DNA of 64,000 nucleotides. It comes from CAXXOK01 sp963664595 (lineage in GTDB: Bacteria > Bacillota > Clostridia > Christensenellales > Aristaeellaceae). The notes below the pieces were generated by a model. It worked only from the letters and a program-made list of their open reading frames with translations, was not told the origin of the DNA and did not search any database. Location of the stretch: the NCBI GenBank assembly GCA_963664595.2, contig CAXXOK010000010.1:310001-374000 (forward strand). Direction: 5' to 3'. Of this stretch, positions 43,170 to 52,900 are shown one piece after another. The translations under genes and the position numbers were made by a program. Every line of letters starts with the position of its first letter. Position 1 is the first letter of the stretch.

Positions 43170-44916
43170 TGGACCGGAATAGCGCGGGATCGGCATTCGA
43201 GGGATAGATCACCAGGATCTGGTAATCCTCCGGGATATTGTAGGTATATTGTATGTTGCCGTTGGAATCATAATAACCCGTCGAGGTATCCCACCCGGTG
43301 ATCACGATGAACAGGGTGGTCAGATCGGGATAGGTGGACGGTGAGTAGAAGGTAAACATGCCGTGCTGCGAAGTTTCATTCGGATACAGCGGCAGATTGT
43401 ACGCGCCGTAGAGAGTCAGCAGGTCGCCGGTTGTGCTCATGTTGATGATCTGCTGGCTGGAATTGAGCCCTTGCATGAAGTACCGCACCTGCGTGATCAC
43501 CATGCCGGAGTTGTTTCTCAGCGTGATATAAGGCTTTCCATTATAAATGGACAGGCTCTGCACGGTTACGGCGCGGGTAAGGGAGCCGACATTCACATTC
43601 AGGGTAATGGAATACCCGCCGTCCTCTGTGGTGCCTGTTACGGTGGTGCGGCCCCAGGTGTTGCCGCCTACGATTTTGAAAGTGTTCGTATTGCCCGATA
43701 CCGTGGCGATGCTGGGGTCGGCTACTACCCAGGTCATGGCGTTATTGGTGGCATCGGAGGGAGAAAGCTTTACCGTAAAATGGCCGTAGTAGCCTTCGCT
43801 GACGCGGATATCGGACCGGGAATAGCTGACGCCCGTTACGGGAACCAGCACCTTGATGGTGGCGGTGCCTTTTTTCTTGCTTCCGTCGGCGGTGGTCACG
43901 GTCACGGTGGTGGTGCCGCCCTTAAGCGCGGTCACAACGCCGTTTTCGTCTACGCTGGCGACGTATTTATTGCCAACTTTATAGGTAACCGCCTGGTTGG
44001 ATGTATTGGCAGGGAACACGGTATGGTTCAGCTGCAGGCTGTCTCCGAGCACAATCTCGTAGCTGTCCTGCTCAAAGGAAACGCTGGAGGCGAGCTTGAG
44101 TACGGTTACGGGCACATCGCTGGCAGCGTTTACGTTATCCTTGCAGGTGGCTGTAATTACGGTCTGTCCCAGCTGTACGCCGGTGACCACGCCGCTGTCT
44201 GAAACGGTGGCGACACTATTATCCGCGGAGGACCAGAGCACGGTTTTATCGTTCGTATCCTTGGGCAAAACGGTCGCTTTGAGCTTCTGGGTTTTTCCCT
44301 CGGCAACGGTAACGGCAGCGGGGGCGACCGATACGCTCTCCGGGGGCTGTTTCACGGTGATCCGAACGGAGTTGGTTCCTTTGCCGTCCGCCGTCTCTAT
44401 GCGGATCAGCGCTTCGCCGCGCTTGAAACCCGTAACCAGCCCGTCCTGGGTAACCGAAGCGACAGAGTCGTCGCTCGAATACCAGACAACGGTTTGCATG
44501 GTGGCGTCTTTCGGCGTGATTTCATAACTAAGTTGAAGGGTTTCGCCCAACGTGATGCTTTTTTGATCTGCGATGATCGATACTGCGCTTACGGGAACAA
44601 TAACCGTTACGGGGATGGTTACGCTGAGGGTGTCATCATATTTACTGGTAGCAGTCAGCTCGCATTCGCCCGCCTGCAGCGCCCGTACCTTTCCGTCGCT
44701 GCTGACATAAGCGATGTTCTCATCGCTGACGGAATAGGTTACGTCGCTGCGCAGCGCGCCGGCCGGGGTGATATCCGCATATACCGTAACATACCGCCCC
44801 ACGGAAAGGGTAAGGCTGTCCCGGTTTAAAGACAGGGTTACGGTGTCCGCATCCACGGCGGTCCATACGCCAAGCAGCAAGCAGACAGTCAACAGGCACA
44901 TTATCAGCTTCTTCAT
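43162..44916 (-). CDS. Secreted protein with five bacterial Ig-like (Big_2) domains
   Basis: A 584-residue surface protein. A signal peptide covers residues 1-24. Five Big_2 domains of about 80 residues follow, with the repeating pattern L-V-G-x-L-x-L---P--A----V-W-S-D-S-V-A-V---G-V-A---G-A-I-A--D; examples start near TLSLNRDSLTLSVGRY, VSIIADQKSITLGE, VSVAPAAVTVAEGK, VSFEQDSYEIVLGD and VSYSRSDIRVSEGY. The last 140 residues (VQSLSIYNGKPYITLRNNSG to the end) are a distinct beta-rich domain of unknown family. No LPXTG or transmembrane anchor is seen. ATG 44916 has GGAGG nine bases away. The gene overlaps rarA, an odd pairing of surface and repair functions. Confidence 0.85.
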   Translation of the reverse strand: MKKLIMCLLTVCLLLGVWTAVDADTVTLSLNRDSLTLSVGRYVTVYADITPAGALRSDVTYSVSDENIAYVSSDGKVRALQAGECELTATSKYDDTLSVTIPVTVIVPVSAVSIIADQKSITLGETLQLSYEITPKDATMQTVVWYSSDDSVASVTQDGLVTGFKRGEALIRIETADGKGTNSVRITVKQPPESVSVAPAAVTVAEGKTQKLKATVLPKDTNDKTVLWSSADNSVATVSDSGVVTGVQLGQTVITATCKDNVNAASDVPVTVLKLASSVSFEQDSYEIVLGDSLQLNHTVFPANTSNQAVTYKVGNKYVASVDENGVVTALKGGTTTVTVTTADGSKKKGTATIKVLVPVTGVSYSRSDIRVSEGYYGHFTVKLSPSDATNNAMTWVVADPSIATVSGNTNTFKIVGGNTWGRTTVTGTTEDGGYSITLNVNVGSLTRAVTVQSLSIYNGKPYITLRNNSGMVITQVRYFMQGLNSSQQIINMSTTGDLLTLYGAYNLPLYPNETSQHGMFTFYSPSTYPDLTTLFIVITGWDTSTGYYDSNGNIQYTYNIPEDYQILVIYPSNADPALFRSNG

Positions 44917-45165
44917 ACGGCACAACCTCCATTTAATCCAATCATTTTGCTGTGATCAATATATCATAAATCAGGCGCTTTGGAAACCGATGAACACTGT
45001 GATCCAAAGTGTTCCGTATTGTATTTTACAATCGAACGGGGAAATGGCGCGGCGGGAGGTTTGGGCTGTTCGCATTGATTTTTTCCGTGAATCCTGTATA
45101 ATTCTTGAGAGGGAAACAAATCGTGTCCCGCAAAGAACGGTTATGAAGGATGGTGAAAGTAAAGT
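44917..45165. other. Divergent intergenic region
   Basis: A 249-base AT-rich spacer between the leftward Big_2 operon and the rightward DUF4097 operon. It holds the rightward promoter at 45075-45102. On the minus strand a TATATT hexamer near 44960 has only a weak -35 partner (TTTCCA). Confidence 0.5.
45075..45102 (+). promoter_or_regulatory. Promoter of the DUF4097-ybaB-recR-rmuC operon
   Basis: TTGATT at 45075-45080 and TATAAT at 45097-45102 with a 16-base spacer. Confidence 0.75.
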
Positions 45166-45909
45166 ATGGAAAGAAACGAAAATTTTCCGTATGAAGAGTT
45201 AAGTGATATATCCATCCGGCTGGCTTGGGGACAGCTGGAAATGTATGCCGACGACATTGAGCAGATTCAGGTGATCGCCTCAGGCGACGACCACACGCTG
45301 AACGAGCTGCGGATTGCCGTAAAGGAAAACGAACTGCAGATTGAGCAGCCGCAGTATGGCATATCTCTGGATATCACGCGGGGGCATTGGATGCAGCTGT
45401 GCGTGCGCGTGCCAAGAGCATGGAGCAAGGCCGTGTGCGCGGGCACCATCAGCGGCTTCATCAGCGCGCGGGGGCTGGGCGGCAGCCGCATTGAGCTGGA
45501 AACGATCACCGGCGACCTGAAGGCTTCCGGGATTACCGCAAGCGAGATATCGCTGCGTACCACGGCGGGCACCATCCACGGCGACGGACTGATAGCTGCG
45601 CGGCTGGCCAGCCGATCTGTCAGCGGCGATATTTCGCTGGATGAGGTATCGGCGAAAATCTGCCGCCTGACCAGCGTGAGCGGCGATATGAGCATCAAAC
45701 TGCAAACCGGCTTTGAGCAGATGGATTTGCGGACGGTGTCCGGTGATATGACGATCCTTTCGGAGCTGGAAGAAATGCAGGTTTCGCTGCGCACGGTGAG
45801 CGGCCATAAAACGGTGAACGGCGTAACGCTTACCCAGCGGGAGGATGCGCCGATCGTGCGCGCCACCGGCGTATCGGGCAATTTGAAAATTATCGGCTTG
45901 CGCGGATAA
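45166..45909 (+). CDS. DUF4097-family beta-strand repeat protein
   Basis: A 247-residue protein without signal peptide. After an N-terminal part (ISIRLAWGQLEMYADD) residues 100-240 form repeated short strands separated by the pattern T-V-S-G-D or T-I-T-G-D (ELETITGDL, RSVSGDISL, TSVSGDMSI, RTVSGDMTI, RTVSGHKTV), giving a right-handed beta-helix-like stack seen in DUF4097 proteins. Such proteins are often adhesin-like or sense envelope stress; its place before a DNA-repair gene set (ybaB, recR) is unusual. The start lacks a strong ribosome site (GGTGAAAG). Confidence 0.78.
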   Translation: MERNENFPYEELSDISIRLAWGQLEMYADDIEQIQVIASGDDHTLNELRIAVKENELQIEQPQYGISLDITRGHWMQLCVRVPRAWSKAVCAGTISGFISARGLGGSRIELETITGDLKASGITASEISLRTTAGTIHGDGLIAARLASRSVSGDISLDEVSAKICRLTSVSGDMSIKLQTGFEQMDLRTVSGDMTILSELEEMQVSLRTVSGHKTVNGVTLTQREDAPIVRATGVSGNLKIIGLRG

Positions 45910-45924
45910 AACAGGAGGAACAGC

Positions 45925-46263
45925 ATGGCAAAACAGAATTTTGGTGGATTTGGCGGCGGCGGCAATATGCAGCAGCTGATGCGGCAGGCGCAGAAGCTGC
46001 AGGAGCAGATGGTGAAAACCCAGCAGGAGCTTGAGGAACGCGAATACTCCGCTCAGGCGGGCGGCGGCATGATCAGCGTAACGGCAACGGGCAAGGGAAT
46101 GCTGAAATCGATCGTCATCAATCCCGAGTGCGTGGATCCCGATGATGTGGATATACTTCAGGACATGGTGCTGGCGGCCGTGAACGAGGCCATCCGCATG
46201 GGCCAGGAAGCCAAGGAAACGGAACTGGGCAAGCTTTCCCCTGGCATGGGGGGCATGTTCTGA
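45925..46263 (+). CDS. YbaB/EbfC-family nucleoid-associated protein
   Basis: A 112-residue DNA-binding protein of the YbaB/EbfC family. After a glycine-rich head (GGFGGGGN) it has the long helix MQQLMRQAQKLQEQMVKTQQEL and a beta core ending DVDILQDMVLAAVNEAIRM. It bridges DNA and is paired with recR in most bacteria, as here where recR begins three bases later. The ATG has AGGAGG upstream. dnaX, which usually precedes this pair, is not in the window. Length and motifs are normal. Confidence 0.94.
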   Translation: MAKQNFGGFGGGGNMQQLMRQAQKLQEQMVKTQQELEEREYSAQAGGGMISVTATGKGMLKSIVINPECVDPDDVDILQDMVLAAVNEAIRMGQEAKETELGKLSPGMGGMF

Positions 46264-46266
46264 TTT

Positions 46267-46866
46267 ATGGCTAAGCCGCTTGAACCCATCGCGCGGATGG
46301 TGGCGCAGCTTTCCAAGCTGCCCAGCATCGGCCAGAAGAGCGCACAGCGGCTCGCGTACCACATTATCTCTATGGATCTGGAGGATGTGCGCGAGCTGGC
46401 TTCGGCGATCTACCAGGGCCGCAAGGAGATTCGCTACTGCTCGGTGTGCGGCAATTATGCCGTTGGTGATCTGTGCGATGTGTGCAGCGACGACACCCGG
46501 CAGAACGGGCAGATCTGCGTTGTGCGCGACCCGCGCGATGTGGCGGCCATTGAGCGCATGCACAATTACGAGGGCAGTTACCACGTGCTGCAAGGCACGC
46601 TGTCGCCGATGGAGGGCATCGGGCCGGATGATATCCGCATCAAGGAGCTGCTGAAACGGCTGGCGGACGGCAGTGTAAAGGAAGTCATCCTGGCTACCAA
46701 CCCCGATATTGAGGGTGAAGCGACTGCCAGCTATATCGCGCGGTTGGTGAAGCCCATGAATGTGCTGGTAACGCGCATCGCCCACGGCGTGCCGGTGGGC
46801 AGCGATTTGGAATACACTGATGAAATCACCCTCGCCAAGGCCATGGAAGGGCGCAGAGAAATATAA
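46267..46866 (+). CDS. recR: Recombination mediator RecR
   Basis: A 199-residue protein. It has an N-terminal helix-hairpin-helix (LSKLPSIGQKSAQRLAYHII), a C4 zinc finger (CSVCGNYAVGDLCDVC, residues 57-72), a Toprim domain (ICVVRDPRDVAAIERMHNY, then LQGTLSPMEGIGPDDI) and the Walker-B-like C-terminal segment. It loads RecA with RecO and RecF at gaps. The start follows the ybaB stop by three bases and is coupled. All conserved cysteines are present. Confidence 0.97.
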   Translation: MAKPLEPIARMVAQLSKLPSIGQKSAQRLAYHIISMDLEDVRELASAIYQGRKEIRYCSVCGNYAVGDLCDVCSDDTRQNGQICVVRDPRDVAAIERMHNYEGSYHVLQGTLSPMEGIGPDDIRIKELLKRLADGSVKEVILATNPDIEGEATASYIARLVKPMNVLVTRIAHGVPVGSDLEYTDEITLAKAMEGRREI

Positions 46867-46879
46867 CGGAGGATCAGGC

Positions 46880-48259
46880 ATGCCCCAATGGGACATTTGG
46901 CAATGGCTGGTAACGGCACTGCTCGCGCTGCTGTGTGTGCTTACCGTATCGGCATTGATTGTGCTACTCAAAAAACGCGGCGACGAGCGGTATGCGGAAG
47001 AGGGCTTGCGCGCGCTGCAGGCCGAGCTTGCTGAAGACAGCCTGCGCCAGCGGGAGGAACAGCTGCGCATGCTGCAGTCCATCAACGAAAACATTTCGAA
47101 TATCTTAAACCGCAGCGCCGCACAGCAGGTTAATCAGTTCGAGGCACAGGATGCCCGGCAGGCACGCATGTACAACTTTACCCAGGAGAGCCTGGGCAAG
47201 TTTGAACTGCGCATGCAGGCTATTGACAAAACGCTGGATCAGGAGCTTTCCAAAAACGAAATCCGCATTGAAAGAATGCGGGAAATGATTGAAAAATCCA
47301 TCACGGGCATGCGGCAGGAAAACGAGAAAAAGCTCGATGAGATGCGCAAAACCGTGGATGAAAAGCTGCAGGACACACTCAACAAACGCCTGGCCCAGAG
47401 CTTCACCCAGGTTTCGGACCGGTTGGAGCAGGTGTACAAATCACTGGGCGAGGTGCACAGGCTGGCCGAGGGCGTGGGGGATTTAAAACGCGTGCTGGGC
47501 AACGTGAAGCGCCGCGGCGTGTGGGGCGAAATCCAGCTGGGCAACCTGCTGGGCGAAGTGCTCACCTCCAAGCAATTTGAAGTGAACGTGCAGGTGCGCC
47601 CCGGCGAAAACGAGCGTGTGGAGTTTGCGGTGTGCCTGCCGGGCCGGGAGGAAAACCACCCCGTGTACCTGCCTATCGACAGCAAATTTCCGCAGGAGGA
47701 TTACGCGCGGCTGGCGGAGGCAAGCGAAAAAGGCGACGCTGTGCAAACCGAGGCGGCCCGCAGCGCGTTGGTTACGGCCGTGCGGGTGGAGGCCAGGCGC
47801 ATTGCTTCCAAGTATATTGAGCCTCCGTATACCACTGATTTTGCGGTGATGTTTCTGCCGCTGGAAAGCCTGTACGCCGAGGTGGTCCGGGATTCTGAGC
47901 TGGTGGAGGGCATTCAGCGCGAACAGCGCGTGGTCATCGCAGGGCCCAGCACGCTATTGGCGATGCTCAACAGCCTGCAGATGGGTTTCCGCACACTGGC
48001 GATTGAAAAACGGTCGGCGGAGGTATGGCGGCTGCTGGGCGCTGTGAAGAATGATTTTGGCAGCTTTTCCGCCGTATTGCAAAAAACACAGGAAAAGCTG
48101 CAGCAGGCCAGCAGCACCATTGATACCGCCTTTGTACGCACCCGCAGCATTGAGCGTAAGCTGCGCGGCGTGGAATCGCTGGACGGCGGAGAGACAAAGA
48201 CCCTGCTTGGCAATATGGAGGAAGAAGGCGCGGAGCCCGAGGAACCGGAGACCCGGTGA
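46880..48259 (+). CDS. rmuC: DNA recombination protein RmuC
   Basis: A 459-residue membrane-tethered protein. Residues 10-30 form one membrane helix, residues 35-200 a long coiled-coil (EEQLRMLQSINENISNILNRS), and residues 215-420 the RmuC nuclease-like domain (RGVWGEIQLGNLLGEVLTSKQ, PIDSKFPQEDYARLAEAS, YTTDFAVMFLPLESLYAEVV). RmuC limits inversions at repeats. ATG 46880 has GGAGG eight bases upstream. The gene closes the operon, with a terminator 60 bases later. Presence of a membrane helix is typical of the family. Confidence 0.92.
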   Translation: MPQWDIWQWLVTALLALLCVLTVSALIVLLKKRGDERYAEEGLRALQAELAEDSLRQREEQLRMLQSINENISNILNRSAAQQVNQFEAQDARQARMYNFTQESLGKFELRMQAIDKTLDQELSKNEIRIERMREMIEKSITGMRQENEKKLDEMRKTVDEKLQDTLNKRLAQSFTQVSDRLEQVYKSLGEVHRLAEGVGDLKRVLGNVKRRGVWGEIQLGNLLGEVLTSKQFEVNVQVRPGENERVEFAVCLPGREENHPVYLPIDSKFPQEDYARLAEASEKGDAVQTEAARSALVTAVRVEARRIASKYIEPPYTTDFAVMFLPLESLYAEVVRDSELVEGIQREQRVVIAGPSTLLAMLNSLQMGFRTLAIEKRSAEVWRLLGAVKNDFGSFSAVLQKTQEKLQQASSTIDTAFVRTRSIERKLRGVESLDGGETKTLLGNMEEEGAEPEEPETR

Positions 48260-48320
48260 ATGCGTTGCCTTTAAGAAATATTCGTTTGACCGCATGCTGA
48301 AAAAACCTTTGAAAAGCCTT

Positions 48321-48347
48321 GCAACCCATACGGTTGCGGGGTTTTTT
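48321..48347 (+). terminator. Terminator after rmuC
   Basis: GCAACC and GGTTGC pair around CATAC, with GGGGTTTTTT following; the outer AAAAAACC at 48300 could extend it. Confidence 0.65.
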
Positions 48348-48367
48348 GTAACAAGAGGACGGTTCCC

Positions 48368-48396
48368 TTGCTATTTTCTGTAAACAGTGGTTTAAT
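48368..48396 (+). promoter_or_regulatory. Probable promoter of the rbgA-hslU gene series
   Basis: TTGCTA at 48368-48373 and TTTAAT at 48391-48396 with a 17-base spacer, 40 bases before the rbgA start. Confidence 0.55.
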
Positions 48397-48435
48397 TGTA
48401 GCAACTTTGATGATATGGGAAGGGGGACCCCCTTT

Positions 48436-49302
48436 TTGGATATACAATGGTATCCCGGACATATGGCGAAAGCCAAACGGCTGCTGGCCCAGCAGCTTTC
48501 AAAAACCGATATTGCCGTTGAGCTTTGCGACGCGCGCATACCGCTGTCCAGCCGCAATCCGGATCTGGACCGGCTGCTGCAGGGAAAACATCGCGTACTG
48601 TTGCTGTGCAAAGCGGATCTGGCGGAAAACAGCGTTACACAGCGTTGGCTGCAATATTTTGCGAGTAAAGGCATTCAGGCGATGGCCTACGATACCACCC
48701 CGCAAAAAACCAAGCGGGCGCGGGAAATGATGGACCTTGCGGCAAAGGAATTCTATGATCGAGCAGAGCGCCGCGGCATCAAAAAAACGCTGCGGGCAAT
48801 GGTAGTCGGCGTGCCGAATGTAGGCAAATCCACCTTTATCAACCGCCTTACAGGCAGCGCGACCACCGATGTGGGCGACAGGCCGGGTGTAACCCGCGCC
48901 AACCGCTGGGTGAAGGTAAACCCCTATCTGGAGGTGCTGGACACGCCGGGCATGCTCTGGCCCAAGCTGAACGACCAGAGAGCCGCGATGCGCCTTGCCT
49001 ATATCGGCACCATAAAGGACGCCGTATACGATCAGCTGGAGCTGAGCATCCGCCTGCTGAAGGAGCTTCTGCAGGACAGACGGGATACCACCTGCGAACG
49101 CTTCAAAATTAAGAACCCCGAGGCCGAGGGCCTTGCCTTGCTGGATGAGGTATGCCGCGGCCGCGGGTTTTTGCTGAAAGGCGGCGTATCGGATTACGAC
49201 CGCGCAGGCATGGTGATTCTGGATGAGTTCCGCGCCGGAAAGCTGGGGCGGATCTCGCTGGAACAGCCGCCCGCTTCACCCGCCGGGGTGACCGGGCCAT
49301 GA
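48436..49302 (+). CDS. rbgA: Ribosome biogenesis GTPase RbgA/YlqF (TTG start)
   Basis: A 288-residue circularly permuted GTPase that matures the 50S subunit. The chain starts DIQWYPGHMAKAKRLLAQQL, and motifs follow in permuted order: G4 LLLCKADL (about residue 60), G1 GVPNVGKSTFI (about 130), and G3 LDTPGMLWPK (about 178). The C-terminal helical domain binds rRNA. TTG 48436 is chosen because it gives the family N-terminus (usually MTIQWFPGHMAKA) and AGGGGGA lies eight bases upstream; a more upstream frame start is not supported by a ribosome site. Confidence 0.92.
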   Translation: MDIQWYPGHMAKAKRLLAQQLSKTDIAVELCDARIPLSSRNPDLDRLLQGKHRVLLLCKADLAENSVTQRWLQYFASKGIQAMAYDTTPQKTKRAREMMDLAAKEFYDRAERRGIKKTLRAMVVGVPNVGKSTFINRLTGSATTDVGDRPGVTRANRWVKVNPYLEVLDTPGMLWPKLNDQRAAMRLAYIGTIKDAVYDQLELSIRLLKELLQDRRDTTCERFKIKNPEAEGLALLDEVCRGRGFLLKGGVSDYDRAGMVILDEFRAGKLGRISLEQPPASPAGVTGP

Positions 49303-49937
49303 AAGAGCCAAGCGAGAAACGCAGGCAAAGAACCCTGATGCTGTACAAGCACGATTGCGCGTGGGAAACCTTCGGCACGTCGCTTGCCGGAATGGACGAG
49401 GCGGGCCGAGGGCCGCTGCTTGGCCCTGTGGTGGCCGCCTGTGTGATGATGCCCAGAGAACCGGTTCTGCCATGGATAGACGATTCCAAAAAGCTTACCG
49501 AGGCGCAGCGTGAAGCTGTGTTTGAGGAGATTATCGTTCATGCACTGGCAGTGGGCGTTGGTCAGGCAAGCGTAAAGGAAATCGACGAACTGAATATATT
49601 GCAGGCGACACGGCTGGCAATGCGGCGCGCAAGTGCGGCAGTGCCCGCCTCGTTATGCCTGGTGGATGCGGTCAAAAATCTGAATCTGCCGTTTGCAACC
49701 TATCCGATCATCCATGGGGATGCGATCAGCTATTCCATTGCGGCAGCCAGCATCATAGCTAAGGTCACGCGCGACCGCATGATGGCCGAACTGGCTGGGA
49801 TCTATCCGCATTACGGTCTGGAACGCAACAAGGGCTACGGCACGGCGGAGCATATTGCGGCCATTCAAAAACACGGAGCCTGTCCCGAACACCGCCGTCT
49901 GTTTATACGGAATATTTCCGGGGAGAACGACCAATGA
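49299..49937 (+). CDS. rnhB: Ribonuclease HII
   Basis: A 212-residue endonuclease that removes ribonucleotides from DNA. The catalytic acidic residues are in GMDEAGRGPLLGPVVAA (Asp-Glu at residues 33-34) with later Asp in LCLVDAVKN, and SIAAASIIAKVTRDRMM is the typical second helix. The ATG overlaps the rbgA stop by four bases (ATGA), the common rbgA-rnhB pairing. The N-terminal 25 residues (KEPSEKRRQRTLMLYKHD) form a short extension. Confidence 0.93.
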   Translation: MKEPSEKRRQRTLMLYKHDCAWETFGTSLAGMDEAGRGPLLGPVVAACVMMPREPVLPWIDDSKKLTEAQREAVFEEIIVHALAVGVGQASVKEIDELNILQATRLAMRRASAAVPASLCLVDAVKNLNLPFATYPIIHGDAISYSIAAASIIAKVTRDRMMAELAGIYPHYGLERNKGYGTAEHIAAIQKHGACPEHRRLFIRNISGENDQ

Positions 49938-52900
49938 AAAAGCTGTTTTTCGGGTTGCTGATTGTGCTATTACTGCTGAGTTGCGCCAGTGCGGACGGGA
50001 ACAACCTTCTTGCCAACGGCGGATTTGAGAAGGTGGACGCCTCGGGTATGCCCGAGGACTGGCGTACGGTTTCCTACCTTGATATCAGCAGCAATACGCT
50101 GTTTGAAATCACGGAGGAGGAAGCCCATTCGGGTACCTACAGCGCCAGAATCGTGAATGCCAACCTGAACGACGCGCGCTATGTAACCACCATTCAAGTG
50201 GAACCCGAGAGCGTGTACCGCGTGTCGGGATATATTCTGGTCAAGGATATGGAGAGCGGGGGCAACGGAGCCAACTTCGCGTTGGAAGACCAGTATGCCG
50301 CCTCCGAAAGTGTATTTGATACCCATGGGGAATGGCAGTACGTAGAGTGGTACGGCGAAACCGATACGGATCAGACGGAGGTAGAGCTGGGGGTGCGCGT
50401 AGGCGGCTACAGCGCGGAAAGCAAAGGGACTGCCTATTTCGATGATATCTCTGTGGAAAAGGTGCAGGAAGTGCCGGACGGTGTGTTTGCCGATTTCTGG
50501 TTTACCCTGTCCAATAGCAGCAGCGCCGGCGCAAGCGGTGCAACGGATTCAACGCCGAAGAAATCCACGGGATGGTTTATATTACTGGCGCTGATCTTTG
50601 CGCTGCTGGCGGCGCTTGGCGCGCGATGGCTGCTGGCGGGCGACGAGCCGTTGAAGCCCGTCCAGAAGCAAAACACCCTGTTCCTCTTTGCGCTGGGCAT
50701 GATGGCCGCGTTGGTGCTGCGGCTGTGGTTGGGCGGCAGCGTGGAAGGCTACGGCGTGGACATCGGCTGTTTTTCGGCGTGGAGCCTGCGCATGGCTTCG
50801 CAAGGCCCGATCGGATTTTACGCGGCCGACTATTTTTGCGATTATCCACCCGGCTATATGCTGATGCTCTGGCCGGTCGGGCTGATCATCAACGCGATCA
50901 GTTATTCCGGCTCGCCGGGGATTTTGCTGATGGTGAAGCTGATTCCCATCCTCTGCGACATGATCACGGCCATGCTTTTATTCTCGTATGCCAGAAAACG
51001 CATTTCCATTAAGGCGGCGGCGTTTGTCGGGCTTTTCTTTGCGTTCAACCCCTCCGTGCTTGTGACCGGGGCAGCCTGGGGGCAGGTGGATTCGCTGCTG
51101 GCATTGCTTTTGGTAATCACGGCAATAACGGCGGCGGACAAACGCTGGCGCATCGCGCTGCCCGTGTTTGTACTGTCCGTTCTCATCAAGCCGCAGGCGC
51201 TGCTGTTTGTGCCTGTTGGGCTTGCGTGGCTGTTTGCGGCTTTGGTGTTTGATAACCGGGAAGGCCGCAAAGGGCAATGGAAACAGCTATGGCAGGGGCT
51301 TGCGCTTTCCGTTCTCGCCGCGTGCATTGTTATCATTCCCTTCCAAATCAAGCAGGACGATCCGCTCTGGCTGATCAAGCGGTATCAGGAAACGCTGGCT
51401 TCCTATCACTATGCGGTGCTCAACACGGCGAACCTGATGTATCTGCTGGGCGGAAACTGGTCCGCGCTGGATGCGTCCGTCAACCGCGTGGTGAAAACCC
51501 TCACGCCCTGGCTGCCGATAGGTACGGGCTTGCTGCTGGTTTTCATCGGGCTGTGGAAGCTGCGGATCACACAGGGATGGCAGGCAATCAAGATGCAGGC
51601 AAAGGAGCTTTGGCAGGGCCTGAAACGCAAAGATGCCTGCACAGAGGATGGCCGGAGGTTTGCGCTGGCCGCGCTGTGCACCGTATTCGGGCTGGCGTTT
51701 CTGGTTACCGCATGCTGGCCAAGCACGTTTCTGGTTTACGGCACCCTGTGGATGGTGCTGGTCTATACCGCCGTTCTGCTGCTGATCCTTCTGGAACACC
51801 GGGCGGACGCGCTGCCGTTTTATATGGCGCTGATGCTGATCGGCGTCTATGTGCTGGGCGTAAAAATACACGAGCGCTATCTGTTTGCGGCCTGCGCGCT
51901 GCTGCCCGTCGCGTACATCCGCACCAGAGACCGGCGGCTGATCTGGCTGTGCGCGGGGCTTTCGATTACGACGTTTATGAACATCGCCATCGTACTGGAT
52001 AATTCCATCCTGTACGGCTCGGCCATGGGACACCTGAACGCGGATACCGCCGCGGTAAACGCCATACTGTGCGTCGCCAACCTGCTGCTGTGCGGCTATG
52101 CGGCGGTGATTGCCTTCACAGGACTGAAACAATCAGAACCATTAAAGGGACAGCCAGTTAAAATCAGAAGCAACACGCAGAGCCATACGCAGCGCCTGCT
52201 CCACCCCAGGGATGCGCGCCTGCGCCTGGGAACCCGCGATTTTCTCATTATGGGGATTACATTCCTTGTGTACTCCGTGGTCGCGTTTACCAATCTGGGC
52301 AGCACCAAAGCGCCACAAACCATTTGGGTGTCCAACAGCGCAGAGGATCAGGTTGTATTGGAGCTGGAGGAAGAAACTACCTTCAAGCTGCTGTACTATG
52401 CCGGGGTCAGCTATCATAATTTCTCCGTATCCGTCAGCGACGACGGGGAAAACTGGTCGGATAAAATCATCTGCCGCATGCGGCAGGGGCTTTGCTACCG
52501 CTGGCTGTATGCCGTGAAAACGCTGGATGAAACCAATATTGATACCGAAAACTTTTTCCCCGACAGCGCGGCCAACGTGGTCTGGCTGACCGGAAAATAC
52601 CTGCGCATCAATGCGGAATACGCAGGGCTGAACCTGCGCGAAATCATCCTGAGGGATGAAAACGGCGATCAGATTCCGCTGTCGCTGGTTTCCTATTACA
52701 GCCCGAAGGACGAGCTGCAAACCGATACGCCCCCCGCCAACCTGATTGATGAGCAGGATACGCTGGAGGGAGAGCCGGGATGGTTTAACGGCACGTACTT
52801 TGATGAAATCTACTACGCGCGTACCGCGTACGAGCATCTGCACGAACAGGCGCCGTATGAAACCTCACACCCCCCGCTGGGCAAGCTGATGATGTCGGTG

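Noticed and set aside
45280..47094. Minus-strand open frame of 604 codons over DUF4097, ybaB, recR and rmuC
   Set aside because: Four well supported genes lie on the opposite strand and the frame spans all of them without any domain, so it is a GC-rich antisense artefact.
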